Source of the DNA: Candidatus Phycorickettsia trachydisci
Lineage (GTDB): Bacteria > Pseudomonadota > Alphaproteobacteria > Rickettsiales > Rickettsiaceae
Direction of reading: 5' to 3'
Assembly (NCBI RefSeq): GCF_003015145.1
Contig: NZ_CP027845.1
Span: 496,001-560,000 of the forward strand
DNA: 64,000 nt
Below, piece after piece: positions 48,259 to 57,522 of this stretch. A program made the position numbers and the translations under genes. The notes under the pieces were generated by a model. The model saw only the letters and a program-made list of their open reading frames with translations, did not search any database and was not told the origin of the DNA. Each line of letters begins with the position of its first letter. The first letter of the stretch is position 1.

Positions 48259-49961
48259 CATGAAGGGTTATAAATTGCTTTTACTATGGAAAACCCTGTA
48301 CTAAATTGTTCCAGTATATTTTCAATATAATCACATAACTCTCGATCAGGCCCAGAATCGGGCTTAATAGGTTTTGTACCTAATTTTTGCATCATAACTT
48401 TTATCGGTTTTAAAGACCTAAATTCACTGGACAATTTTTCATGATTAACTTCTTTCTTAATCGAATTTAAATGATGAGATAATTTAGGATTTAATGAATC
48501 GATATAAGTTTTTAACTTTAATACCTCGTGATCTTCTAATTTAATTAATCTCACTATTAATCCATTTGATTTTATTATACTCTCATTTAGTATCTTCCGA
48601 GTCGCTAATAGCGCAAAATAAAAATTCTTTACTGGATTATAAATAAATGATTCATCTAATAGTAGAAGAAGACTAGACCTGCCACGATAATGCATGGTAT
48701 CAAAACTTTCAGGCATTTTTTCTAAAAGATGCACCGCAGCCTTATAGTTATGTTTTGTTATGCAGCTTTCTATACAAATTCTACCTAATGGATGAACATA
48801 GTTTGTTACAAAATGATTAAATAATGTATCTAACAAATCATTATGGCCCTCTGAAATTAGATTACATAAAAAGTCAAATATTTTAATTGGATGATTGCCC
48901 GATTCACGACGTAGATGAATATCATAATATTTTGCATTATCATCTGATACTGGAAAATTTTTAACGCATTCCTTAACTAATTTTATACCTATTTCTATAG
49001 GACTCTTGCCCACCTCTAAAAGACCTGCACCTCGTAATAATTTTTCTAAAATCTCTTCATTTTTATGAAGTGTAGCAAAGGCGATAGTGTTCCATCCATA
49101 TTTGTTAGGTCTCATAGCATCCGCCCCATTTGCCAATAATACATCCACCACTTGACCCGTATTATCCTTAATGTCTTGTAAAAACAAAAGATGTAAAATA
49201 CTATCTTCATCCTCGTTTTGTATAGCAGAAACATTAGCCCCATAGCTTATCAAAAAATTAATCATATCTATATTCTGATCCCATACAGCCTTACCTAAAG
49301 TGGTCGAATAATCAGTGCCAAATCCTATTGTATCATTTATATTAGCGCCATAATTTAATAAAAGCTCTATCATTTTTTTCGCTGGATATTGAGAAGATTC
49401 TATCATAGACAAATTACTTGTTGCTTTTGCTTCAAGAGCGTCTACAAATGTATCCATAGCATGGTTTAGGGGTGTTCTAATAGCTCCCTTCAATTCTCTT
49501 TCACAATGATAATGCGAAGCAGCACCTTGTTTTAAAAGAAAATCTGTTACTGAAATAAAACCCCCATATACAGCATAATCCAAAAGCCTATAATTATCAT
49601 CACAATCACCACTAAGATAATGCTCATCATCGTCCCATTCCTGATTCACATCCAACCCTAATTTTACTAGCTCTGTTAATACTGTTAACGTATTTTGTTC
49701 GATTTGTAATAAGCCAAAACCCTCTTCGGAATGGTAGCCTAAACTGCTTCTTAAGATTAAATATATTAAGGGATAGTTTTCGTGATCAAATTCGTTATCT
49801 ATAACTTTTTTTGCCAAACTAGGAAATTCATGATAAATATCACGGATACCTTGCGCATCGCAAACTTTGATTGCTTCACAAAAACCTTCATATACTTGTT
49901 TCTCTGTAACATCTACCCCCTGCTCAATTTTTATATAATTAAATGCCTTTGATTCGTTCAT
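47949..49961 (-). CDS. Ankyrin-repeat protein, paralogue 1 of a pair
   Basis: A 670-residue protein with degenerate ankyrin repeats in residues 70-310 (LVKLGLDVNQEW, LLDYAVYGGFISVTDFLLKQGA, LLLNYGANINDTIG, FLISYGANVSAIQNED). A helical middle follows, then a C-terminal ~100-residue region that is identical to that of the neighbouring paralogue. GGGAG before the ATG supports the start. No signal peptide. It follows paralogue 2 after 46 bases. The function of the shared C-terminus is unknown. Confidence 0.8.
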   Translation of the reverse strand: MNESKAFNYIKIEQGVDVTEKQVYEGFCEAIKVCDAQGIRDIYHEFPSLAKKVIDNEFDHENYPLIYLILRSSLGYHSEEGFGLLQIEQNTLTVLTELVKLGLDVNQEWDDDEHYLSGDCDDNYRLLDYAVYGGFISVTDFLLKQGAASHYHCERELKGAIRTPLNHAMDTFVDALEAKATSNLSMIESSQYPAKKMIELLLNYGANINDTIGFGTDYSTTLGKAVWDQNIDMINFLISYGANVSAIQNEDEDSILHLLFLQDIKDNTGQVVDVLLANGADAMRPNKYGWNTIAFATLHKNEEILEKLLRGAGLLEVGKSPIEIGIKLVKECVKNFPVSDDNAKYYDIHLRRESGNHPIKIFDFLCNLISEGHNDLLDTLFNHFVTNYVHPLGRICIESCITKHNYKAAVHLLEKMPESFDTMHYRGRSSLLLLLDESFIYNPVKNFYFALLATRKILNESIIKSNGLIVRLIKLEDHEVLKLKTYIDSLNPKLSHHLNSIKKEVNHEKLSSEFRSLKPIKVMMQKLGTKPIKPDSGPDRELCDYIENILEQFSTGFSIVKAIYNPSCFYLFFTRNQRRFEKSEEQPEVNEKVNNDMESIISNTLSYLDFEKAADFSLILGKNFSKNLASFFTTNKELVSTNSGFDVDEHDLSCTSPVEKLPKIGEHDES

Positions 49962-49999
49962 ATCTTACTCCCAATATTAATACTATTAACTGATTTAAG

Positions 50000-50317
50000 T
50001 ATAACAATTATGATTCATCATGTTCTCCTATCTTTGGAAGCTTTTCTACAGGAGAAGTACATGAAAGGTCGTGTTCGTCTACATCAAATCCAGAATTTGT
50101 TGAAACAAGTTCTTTATTTGTAGTAAAAAAACTGGCAAGATTTTTTGAAAAATTCTTGCCAAGAATAAGGCTGAAGTCTGCGGCCTTTTCAAAATCTAAA
50201 TAACTCAAAGTATTAGAAATTATACTCTCCATATCATTGTTAACTTTCTCATTTACTTCCGGTTGTTCTTCAGATTTTTCAAATCTTCTTTGATTGCGAG
50301 TAAAGAAAAGATAAAAA
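50000..50317. repeat. Homogenised 318-base repeat, copy 2
   Basis: Second copy, 2059 bases from the first, in direct orientation. It covers the same 102 codons and stop of the adjacent ankyrin paralogue; one synonymous difference. Confidence 0.9.
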
Positions 50318-52044
50318 GAGGAAGGGTTATAAATTGCTTTTACTACGGAAAAACCTGAACTAAATTGTTCCAGTATATTTTCAGTATAATCACATAACTC
50401 CCGCTCGTGTCCAAAATCAGGTTTGGTAGGTTTTGCACCTAATTTTTGCATTATAACTTTTATCGGTTTTAAAGACTTAAATTCGCTGGACAATTTTTCA
50501 TGATTAACTTCTTTCGTGATCGAATTTAAATGATGACGTAATTTAGGATTTAGTGAGTCCATATAAATTTTTAGTTTATTTAATGTATCGTGCTGTTTTA
50601 ATTTAATTAATGTCATTTGTACCATTAGTGTAATTAGTTCATCTGTAACTGTTGTATCGTAACTTATTAGCCTCTTAATCGTTTCTCGCGTAGAATAAAA
50701 ATTCTTTACTGGATTATAAATAAATGATTCATCTAATAATTGAACAAATTCATCTATCTCAAGGGGTATAGATATACGTTCATTAGGACTATGTACCTCT
50801 AATAAATACACAACTGTTTTATAATTCTGTTTTTTAAAACAATCTGATATAAAACTTCTGAGATTAGGTTCAGAAGAACGATCTAGGGCACTTATTGTAT
50901 CCTCATGAAAAAATATCTCTAATGCATCATCATGCTTTTGAAATAGGAAATCAAAAAAGCAATTAGGCATATCTATGCCCCTCTCAAAGTATCTAATGGT
51001 TTGAGCCGATATAGGTTTATTTTCGATACATTCTTTGAGCAATCCTTTTCCTATCTCCATAGGGCTTTCACCATCTTTTAAAAGATCTACGTGAGATAAT
51101 AATTTTTCTAAAATTTTTTCATTCCCCTTAAGTGTGGCAAGAATTAAAGGAGACCATCCTAATTCGTTAGGCTTCGCAGGATCGGCTCCTTGTGCTAATA
51201 ACAGATCTATAATTTCACCTATATTATTTATATCTTTTTCACGAAATAAAAGGGCTAAAGTACCATCTCCATACTCATTCTGTATAGCAGAAACATTAGC
51301 TCCCTTATCTATAAGGAACTTAACCATCTCTACATCACCACACTGGACAGCGTCACCTAAAAGCGTCCAAGTGTAACCACCATCTCCTATTGCATCGTCT
51401 ATATTTGCTCCATATCTTAATAACAATTCTATTATCTCTTTCGTAGGATATTTAGAGGATTGTATCATAGAAAGATTGCAGCGATCGTCTTCTTTGCAAA
51501 TAGATCTTCGAACTATTTCCATAGACCAATTCAAAGGTGTTTGGGGCTCTTTAAACTCTCTGTCATAATCATAAGGCGAAATGGCTCCGTGTTCTAAGAG
51601 AAATTCTATTACCGGAATCAAACCTTTACGCACAGCAAAGCATAAAGGATAAATGTGTTGGTCAGAATCTTCTAATAGTTCTTGGTCTTCTTCGAATTCT
51701 TGGTCTTCGTAGTCGTATATTTCATTCACATCGACTCCTAATGTCACTAATTCCTTTACTATAGATAATACCTTACTTTCTTTTTGTATTAGGCTAGGAT
51801 CATCTTGAGAATAATCTTCATCACACTCAGCGCTTAAAGTAAAATGTAATAGAGGATAGCCGTTTCCATCAAAATCATTAATCATAACTTTTCGGGATTG
51901 ATTTGGAAATGTATTATAAATATCCCTGATACCCTCTAGATCATAGAGCTTAATAGCTCTGCGAAATCCTTCGTATACTTGATTCACATCAACCTCACTA
52001 CCCTCTGTAACTTCGACATAAGTGAGTGCTTTTGGCTTATCCAT
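50008..52044 (-). CDS. Ankyrin-repeat protein, paralogue 2 of a pair
   Basis: About 678 residues. I choose the ATG at 52044 (MDKPKALTYVEV) because it aligns with the start of paralogue 1; an ATG at 52056 adds four residues. Ankyrin units occupy residues 75-320 (LVTLGVDVNEIYD, FLLEHGAISPYD, LLLRYGANIDDAIG, FLIDKGANVSAIQNEYG). The middle is diverged from paralogue 1, while the last 102 residues are identical. No clear ribosome binding site is visible, unlike paralogue 1. The pair is probably co-transcribed. Confidence 0.8.
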   Translation of the reverse strand: MDKPKALTYVEVTEGSEVDVNQVYEGFRRAIKLYDLEGIRDIYNTFPNQSRKVMINDFDGNGYPLLHFTLSAECDEDYSQDDPSLIQKESKVLSIVKELVTLGVDVNEIYDYEDQEFEEDQELLEDSDQHIYPLCFAVRKGLIPVIEFLLEHGAISPYDYDREFKEPQTPLNWSMEIVRRSICKEDDRCNLSMIQSSKYPTKEIIELLLRYGANIDDAIGDGGYTWTLLGDAVQCGDVEMVKFLIDKGANVSAIQNEYGDGTLALLFREKDINNIGEIIDLLLAQGADPAKPNELGWSPLILATLKGNEKILEKLLSHVDLLKDGESPMEIGKGLLKECIENKPISAQTIRYFERGIDMPNCFFDFLFQKHDDALEIFFHEDTISALDRSSEPNLRSFISDCFKKQNYKTVVYLLEVHSPNERISIPLEIDEFVQLLDESFIYNPVKNFYSTRETIKRLISYDTTVTDELITLMVQMTLIKLKQHDTLNKLKIYMDSLNPKLRHHLNSITKEVNHEKLSSEFKSLKPIKVIMQKLGAKPTKPDFGHERELCDYTENILEQFSSGFSVVKAIYNPSSFYLFFTRNQRRFEKSEEQPEVNEKVNNDMESIISNTLSYLDFEKAADFSLILGKNFSKNLASFFTTNKELVSTNSGFDVDEHDLSCTSPVEKLPKIGEHDES

Positions 52045-52185
52045 AAGTTTAACCATAAAAATTAATTGTAAAATATTTTAATTTTAACACAATTTAAGGA
52101 ATAAACAAACTTCTTACGCTTAAATAAACAAGACGCTTAATTTAATTGATATAAATAAAAAATTGGGGAGAGTAATTTTAAAAAG

Positions 52186-52262
52186 TGGCACGCCCTAAAG
52201 GATTCGAACCTTTGACCTACGGATTAGAAATCCGTTGCTCTATCCTGCTGAGCTAAGGGCGC
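52186..52262 (-). tRNA. tRNA-Arg (anticodon UCU)
   Basis: On the minus strand the acceptor GCGCCCT pairs with AGGGCGT (one G-T pair). The anticodon stem ACGGA/TCCGT encloses loop TTTCTAA with anticodon TCT, and the T loop is GGTTCGAATCC. Discriminator G and an encoded CCA follow. Length 77 bases. Confidence 0.95.
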
Positions 52263-52459
52263 AAAGATGAAGTACGTTAGCCATTCTACCTACAAATGAG
52301 TGAAATTGCAAGCATAAACTTGAGAATAAGCATTTGCTGGTCATCTAAAAATCAGTTATGGATTAGGATTAATGCTCTAGTAATAAAGTAGGTGATAAAA
52401 GTATATGTGAATACGATGCCAAGGGAATTTAAGAAGAGGGCTAGGAATACAATCTGTTA

Positions 52460-52482
52460 ATCAACATGGATAATATGTTGAT
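52460..52482 (-). other. Perfect 8-base hairpin downstream of rpmJ
   Basis: ATCAACAT and ATGTTGAT flank a 7-base loop, eight bases after the rpmJ stop on the minus strand. No T-tract follows, so it may be a transcript-end or processing structure rather than a classical terminator. The remaining sequence between tRNA-Arg and rpmJ shows nothing else. Confidence 0.35.
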
Positions 52483-52489
52483 ATAGATA

Positions 52490-52639
52490 CTAGTATCCCT
52501 GTTTTGCTTTAAATCTCTTATTGAAGTCTTTAACTCCTTTTTTGTTTTTTACAATAACGTAAATTCTCTTCCCTCTTCTAACCGTTTGAAGGTCTTCGTG
52601 TCTTATTTTTAATTTTTTTAATGAACTAACTGTCTTCAT
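52490..52639 (-). CDS. rpmJ: Ribosomal protein bL36, zinc-free form with small insertion
   Basis: A 49-residue basic protein: MKTVSSLKKLKIRHEDLQTV, then RRGKRIYVIVKNKK and the typical end RFKAKQGY. This is the alphaproteobacterial C-minus type of bL36, without the zinc-binding cysteines. It is about seven residues longer than the 41-42 residues usual for this type, with the extra residues in the KNKKGVKDFN segment. It lies between two tRNA genes on the same strand, separated from tRNA-Glu by 17 bases, so it may be processed from a shared transcript. Confidence 0.88.
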   Translation of the reverse strand: MKTVSSLKKLKIRHEDLQTVRRGKRIYVIVKNKKGVKDFNKRFKAKQGY

Positions 52640-52656
52640 AAATCTACATTCAAAAA

Positions 52657-52731
52657 TGGTGACCCCTACGGGAATCGAACCCGTGTTTTCACCGTGAAAG
52701 GGTAACGTCCTAACCGCTAGACGAAGGGGCC
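52657..52731 (-). tRNA. tRNA-Glu (anticodon UUC)
   Basis: On the minus strand the acceptor GGCCCCT pairs with AGGGGTC (one G-T pair). The anticodon loop CTTTCAC carries TTC, and the T arm is ACGGGTTCGATTCCCGT. Discriminator A and an encoded CCA complete a 75-base gene. Confidence 0.95.
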
Positions 52732-52932
52732 TATTTTTTTAAAGCTATGGTAGCTTAGTCTATCTAATCACAATCTTTTGATTAGCACATCTAAGCATTA
52801 TACCAAAACTAGAACAAACCGCAAGCAGCCATTTTAAATTTTAATAACTATTACAATTTTTTTTGCAATATATTTAGACAACTAAAGATATAAGGTTTAT
52901 AATGAATAAAATTAACATTAATAAGGTATTTT

Positions 52933-53823
52933 ATGGCTCAAATATTGATTATTTTGGGTGTTTTATTCATCCTATTTAATTTAGTATGTTTTGTTGTTTC
53001 TCAGCAAACTATAGCAATAGTAGAACGCTTTGGTAGATTCACTAAACTTGCTCATCCTGGACTTAATTTTAAAATTCCTTTCATAGATAACATTGCAGGT
53101 TTTGTAAATCTTAAAATTAGAGAACTAACCTTATTAGTTGAAACAAAAACCCTTGATAATGTTTTCGTAAAGCTTGTCGTTTCAGTTCAATATAAAGCAA
53201 TTGAAGACAAATGCTTTGATGCATTTTATAAGTTAGAAAATCATACAGCCCAAATTCAATCTTTTGTTTTTGATGCAATCAGAGCAAAAGTACCAGCTAT
53301 TTTATTAGATGACGTGTTTTCTAAAAAGGATGAAATAGCGGTTGACGTTAAAAGGGAGCTGCATGACACAATGATTGATTTTGGATACGAAATTATTAAA
53401 ACGCTTGTAACAGATATCCAGCCTGATGAACACGTTAAAAATGCCATGAATGAGATCAATACAGCTCAACGCTTGAGAATGGCCGCTACACAAAAGGCAG
53501 AAGCCGAAAAGATTATGCGAGTCAAACAGGCTGAGGCAGAATCTGAATCTAATATTTTGCATGGTATTGGTATAGCAGGTCAACGTAAAGCCATTATTGA
53601 CGGTTTAGGACGCTCGGTTGAAGAACTACAAAAAAATACTCCAGAGCTAAGAAGTGAAAAAATTATGCAGATGATTATGCTCATTCAGTATTTTGATATG
53701 ATGCGTGATATAGGAGGTAATTCAAAAAGTAATGCTGTGTTTTTATCTCATTTACCTGGTAACATTTCTGAACTCGCAAAACAGCTGCAAGAAATTATAC
53801 CCACAACAAGCAAAGAAGTGTAA
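52933..53823 (+). CDS. SPFH/band 7 (stomatin-like) membrane protein
   Basis: A 296-residue protein. An N-terminal hydrophobic segment (about 1-24) anchors it in the membrane. The band 7 domain follows: QQTIAIVERFGRFTKLAHPGLNFKIPFID, then VQYKAI and the helical region RMAATQKAEAEKIMRVKQAEAE. This is the QmcA/YbbK-stomatin branch. Such proteins form oligomeric rings that organise membrane microdomains and regulate proteases. It stands alone between tRNA-Glu and an ankyrin-like gene. Confidence 0.9.
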   Translation: MAQILIILGVLFILFNLVCFVVSQQTIAIVERFGRFTKLAHPGLNFKIPFIDNIAGFVNLKIRELTLLVETKTLDNVFVKLVVSVQYKAIEDKCFDAFYKLENHTAQIQSFVFDAIRAKVPAILLDDVFSKKDEIAVDVKRELHDTMIDFGYEIIKTLVTDIQPDEHVKNAMNEINTAQRLRMAATQKAEAEKIMRVKQAEAESESNILHGIGIAGQRKAIIDGLGRSVEELQKNTPELRSEKIMQMIMLIQYFDMMRDIGGNSKSNAVFLSHLPGNISELAKQLQEIIPTTSKEV

Positions 53824-53957
53824 TATAGCTTTTTAAAGAAGGTTTCATATATTTAAAAATTCTATAAAAAGATAATTGTTTCAAATAAATATTGTCTATT
53901 GTAATATAATTAATTATACTAGGAGTATAAAATTTAACTAAAAGGTAGATTATTAAA

Positions 53958-54839
53958 ATGAAATCTCAATCTTTACAATTTACAAAACCTATCGACTATG
54001 ATCTGGTCAAGGAACAATTATTTAATGCTGTCAAAGCAGGAGATTTTGAGCGCATGAAAGAAACTTTATCTAAGTTTGATGAAACTGGAAGATATTTACG
54101 TTTTGCTGTAGATGAAAATGGCAGAAATATTCTTCATGTAGCAGCAACTTCGAACCCTGAAATAGCTGAGTGGTTATGTCAAAATAGAACGGATTTTTCA
54201 CCTTCAGCCTCAGATAATCAAAATCTTAAATATGTTTATAGACTAACTAACTTTATCAGCTGCGGGGATATTAATGGCGAAACTCCTCTAGACTTAGCTA
54301 TTAAGCACGGTACTTTGGAAAAAATTCCCACTTTAGTAACAGAAATACTGAAATATCCCGTTGCTGTAGATTTTCTAACTGCCTTTGATAAGTATAATCG
54401 TTTCAATATGCTTGAATCTTTAATATCTAAAGGTTTGAAAATTCCTGATATAGATCCTCAATCACCATCACATGATGATACTATTACAGAGATTGGAAAG
54501 AAAGGTATGATAGAAGTTCTTAAACTGTGCTTAAAAAATTATCATGGACTAATAGACGTATCCTCAGTAATAGAAAATTATGAAAAAAACTTATCTCAAG
54601 ATTCTAATCTAGATAAAGGATTTACAAGATACAAATCCGATAAATATGATTTTGGCACCCTTGGCAATAGAGAAGTAATAAAGTGGCTTATTGAAGAAAA
54701 AGGATACCAGCATCATATAAATGATATAAAAGCAGCAGCGGATAAATATGATGATATAGACATGTCAACTTTTTGTGATAAATATTTGTTCTCTAGTACC
54801 GACATCACTGGCGATATTATTCCGGAAGAAGCTAATTAA
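53958..54839 (+). CDS. Ankyrin-like accessory protein
   Basis: A 293-residue soluble protein. About three weak ankyrin units lie in residues 15-130 (LFNAVKAGDFERMKETLSKF, GRNILHVAATSNPEIAEWLC, GETPLDLAIKHGTLEKI) and further degenerate ones lie after residue 150. AAAAGGTAG precedes the ATG. No signal peptide. The gene follows the SPFH gene on the same strand and ends at a hairpin shared with the convergent dps gene. Function unknown. Confidence 0.7.
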   Translation: MKSQSLQFTKPIDYDLVKEQLFNAVKAGDFERMKETLSKFDETGRYLRFAVDENGRNILHVAATSNPEIAEWLCQNRTDFSPSASDNQNLKYVYRLTNFISCGDINGETPLDLAIKHGTLEKIPTLVTEILKYPVAVDFLTAFDKYNRFNMLESLISKGLKIPDIDPQSPSHDDTITEIGKKGMIEVLKLCLKNYHGLIDVSSVIENYEKNLSQDSNLDKGFTRYKSDKYDFGTLGNREVIKWLIEEKGYQHHINDIKAAADKYDDIDMSTFCDKYLFSSTDITGDIIPEEAN

Positions 54840-54847
54840 AAATATTA

Positions 54848-54881
54848 TAAGTATCCTTCCGTAAATCGACAGGGATACTTA
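54848..54881. terminator. Bidirectional hairpin between the 53958 gene and dps
   Basis: A perfect 9-base stem (TAAGTATCC / GGATACTTA) with a 16-base loop lies between two convergent genes. Short T-rich sequence follows on each side. The loop is long for a terminator, so confidence is moderate. Confidence 0.45.
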
Positions 54882-54919
54882 TTTGTATACCCAAATATAC
54901 TCTGATATGTCTATTTTTC

Positions 54920-55351
54920 TCAAGCAGCAAAAGACTTTAAAGTCCAGATCTCTTTCTCTAAGAAAGCAGCTTTTTCATCCACATATAGATTTGTAACTAT
55001 ATCTTCTTTGGCCAAATCTGCAAGAATTTTTAATTCTTTTACTAAAAATTCAAAATCCTTTACAATATTTTTTACTACGTATTTTGCATCAAAACTTGTC
55101 TTTTTTTCTTCAACAATTGTTGCCATTTCAAGAGCTTGTTTTAGGGTAACAATTGGAGTCCCCCCTATTTGCAAAATACGTTCTGCGAAATCATCATATA
55201 GTGATTCTATGAATTTATATAATTCTTCAGTCTTTTTATGGATAACATAAAACTCTACGCCCTTAACATTCCAATGATAGTTATGCAATTTTGCAAATAA
55301 TACTAATGAATTTGCTAAAAATTGATTCAGCTTTTCTGATACCTTAGTCAT
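54920..55351 (-). CDS. dps: Dps/ferritin-like DNA-protection protein
   Basis: A 143-residue four-helix protein that stores iron and shields DNA from peroxide. The ferroxidase ligands are in LHNYHWNVKG (His) and ESLYDDFAERILQIGGTP (Asp/Glu), as in the Dps family. It is slightly shorter than E. coli Dps and lacks a lysine-rich N-terminal tail. The neighbouring trxB gene is also redox-related, but 160 bases separate them, so co-transcription is uncertain. Confidence 0.92.
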   Translation of the reverse strand: MTKVSEKLNQFLANSLVLFAKLHNYHWNVKGVEFYVIHKKTEELYKFIESLYDDFAERILQIGGTPIVTLKQALEMATIVEEKKTSFDAKYVVKNIVKDFEFLVKELKILADLAKEDIVTNLYVDEKAAFLEKEIWTLKSFAA

Positions 55352-55515
55352 ACATTTAAATTTAATTGATTAATAGTTTAAGCTTACAGGATGCTATGTA
55401 ATTGTCATATTTTCCTTATAAGTACTATATATCAATTTTAAGATTAGAAAATTCAAAATGTTTAGACGTAATATATTTAGTTACAGCCTGTCACCTTATA
55501 TCTTCAAATTTAACT

Positions 55516-56445
55516 TTATAAATTGCTTAAATATCTCTCTGCATCAAGGGCGGCCATACAGCCAGTGCCAGCAGCTGTAACAGCTTGCCTATAAATCTTA
55601 TCTTGCACATCTCCGGCGGCAAATACTCCTTCAATATTTGTACTTACTGTACCTGGCTTGGTTTTAATATATCCTGCTGAATCTATCTCTAAAAAATCCT
55701 TAAACAAATCAGTATTAGGCTTATGACCAATTGCAATAAATATACCATCTATATCTAATTGCATAATTTGATTGGTTTGAGTATTTTTAATTTTAGCACC
55801 AATAACTGATTTAATAGGCTCTTTTGTTCCCAAAACCTCAGCAAGCTCCGAATTCCAAATCACGTCAATTTTAGGATTTTTAAATAACCTATCCTGCAGA
55901 ATTTTTTCAGCCCTTAACGAGTCTCTACGATGAATAAGTGTTACCTTACTTGCATGATGAGTTAAATATAATGCTTCTTCTACGGCACTGTTACCTCCAC
56001 CCACAACTAATACGTGTTTGTTTTTAAAAAAGAATCCATCACATGTCGCGCAAGCCGATACACCAAATCCACGAAATTCTTGTTCCGACTCAAGCCCTAA
56101 CCATTTAGCACTTGCACCGGTCGCAATTATTATGCTATGTGCTAAATATTCCTCTTTAGCTGTATACACGCTAAAAGGCTTCTTATCAAAATCAACTTTA
56201 ATAACTTCATCATGTATAATCCTAGTTCCAACTTTTTTGCTCTGCTCCATCATTTTTTGCATTAAGATAGGACCTTGTACAGGATCCTCAAAGCCTGGAA
56301 AGTTTTCTACATCAGTTGTGGTAGTTAACTGCCCGCCAGCTTCGAATCCGCAAATCATAGTTGGCTCTAAATTAGCTCTCGCTGCATAAATAGCGGCAGT
56401 ACATCCGGCCGGGCCAGATCCAATAATTAAAACTTTATGTATCAT
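55516..56445 (-). CDS. trxB: Thioredoxin reductase
   Basis: FAD- and NADPH-dependent enzyme that reduces thioredoxin. A 309-residue protein with the FAD-binding GSGPAGCTAAIYAARA, the redox-active C132-A-T-C135 in ACATCDGFFF, the NADPH motif GGGNSAVEEALYL with HRRDSLRA, and the C-terminal FAD motif GVFAAGDVQDKIYRQAVTAAG. Full length and typical. Confidence 0.97.
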   Translation of the reverse strand: MIHKVLIIGSGPAGCTAAIYAARANLEPTMICGFEAGGQLTTTTDVENFPGFEDPVQGPILMQKMMEQSKKVGTRIIHDEVIKVDFDKKPFSVYTAKEEYLAHSIIIATGASAKWLGLESEQEFRGFGVSACATCDGFFFKNKHVLVVGGGNSAVEEALYLTHHASKVTLIHRRDSLRAEKILQDRLFKNPKIDVIWNSELAEVLGTKEPIKSVIGAKIKNTQTNQIMQLDIDGIFIAIGHKPNTDLFKDFLEIDSAGYIKTKPGTVSTNIEGVFAAGDVQDKIYRQAVTAAGTGCMAALDAERYLSNL

Positions 56446-56543
56446 AGTTTTTCAAAAATAAGGTAGTCATATATTAGTGAATATCATTATATAGATTCAG
56501 AAGAGACTTATCCAGAAGAATAAAAAATTCATCATATAGAATT

Positions 56544-57518
56544 TTAGGGCATTGCACATAAATAGGCATGTTGCAACATTAACTTTGCTATTTTGTTCAA
56601 CTTTGGTAGTTTTAGATGATAGTACAAATACCTCTCTAATCTAGGTATGAATTTTAGATACTTTATGTCACCATCTTTCAAGGCCTTTTTGGCAAATAGA
56701 CCTAATATACGACTACAATTCTGAGCCCCTAATATATCAAAAGAGATTTTTACTTTATCAGGGTCAAAATTTGTTAACTTGATATATAAGTCTAGCATCT
56801 GAGTTTTTAAGTTATTCTCAACTTCAATTCTTGCATCAGATAACAATGAAACAAGATCATATACAGGATGACCTAGACTCAGATCCTGAAAATCTATGAT
56901 CCCGATTTTATTATTGGGCAAAATAAATAGATTGTCGACATGAAAATCTCCATGTATTGGCACTTCTCCTAAATTAGGCAATACGTTTAAAATCTTTTGC
57001 CATTCAACAATATATTCATTCATGAAATCTTCTGACTTATTCAAATACCTTAAATACCATGGAAATAGGTTTGATAATTGCCTTAACAAAGTTTCTTTTG
57101 ATAATTTACTTGCATTTTGAAATTCGTTAGTAGAGATTTGTTGCAACTTATATAGATCTTGGACGATATTTGTATAAGTCTGGATTTTAATTTTTGATGA
57201 TCGATTTGCAAGAAATTTATTTATAGACGTATCCCCAAAATCCTCAAGCAAGATACACTCTGAATCATAATCAAAAATATAAGGACAGCGCAATCCATGG
57301 TGAGAGAAAATTTTTGCAACTTCTAAGAACTTATCAAACACTTCTCCTGCATTAGGATAATGCATTAAAAGTGCTGTACCGATACCCTTAAAATGCTCAG
57401 GTGAATTATTTTGGTTGATATAAAGTCTATAAAAACTTTTGGTAGATGCATCTCGAGGAAGAGCAATACTTTTATCAACACTTATACCACACCTTTTGAT
57501 AAAGGCTTCCTCTTTCAC
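56544..57518 (-). CDS. APH-family kinase, AmgK-like (MurNAc/GlcNAc kinase)
   Basis: A 324-residue protein of the aminoglycoside phosphotransferase fold. The catalytic loop is VPIHGDFHVDNLF and the metal-binding site is KIGIIDFQDLSLGHPVYDLVSL. The N-terminal ASTKSFYRLY resembles the AmgK group, which phosphorylates the anomeric position of MurNAc/GlcNAc in peptidoglycan recycling. That would suit the presence of slt and ftsA in this window; a different small-molecule substrate remains possible. It lies four bases after clpX. Confidence 0.72.
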   Translation of the reverse strand: MKEEAFIKRCGISVDKSIALPRDASTKSFYRLYINQNNSPEHFKGIGTALLMHYPNAGEVFDKFLEVAKIFSHHGLRCPYIFDYDSECILLEDFGDTSINKFLANRSSKIKIQTYTNIVQDLYKLQQISTNEFQNASKLSKETLLRQLSNLFPWYLRYLNKSEDFMNEYIVEWQKILNVLPNLGEVPIHGDFHVDNLFILPNNKIGIIDFQDLSLGHPVYDLVSLLSDARIEVENNLKTQMLDLYIKLTNFDPDKVKISFDILGAQNCSRILGLFAKKALKDGDIKYLKFIPRLERYLYYHLKLPKLNKIAKLMLQHAYLCAMP

Positions 57519-57522
57519 GAAA

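Noticed and set aside
53958..54839. A fourth 3'-end echo, of the SPFH gene, at the end of the ankyrin-like gene
   Set aside because: Only a short IIP-plus-acidic resemblance near the two stops; too weak to separate from chance.
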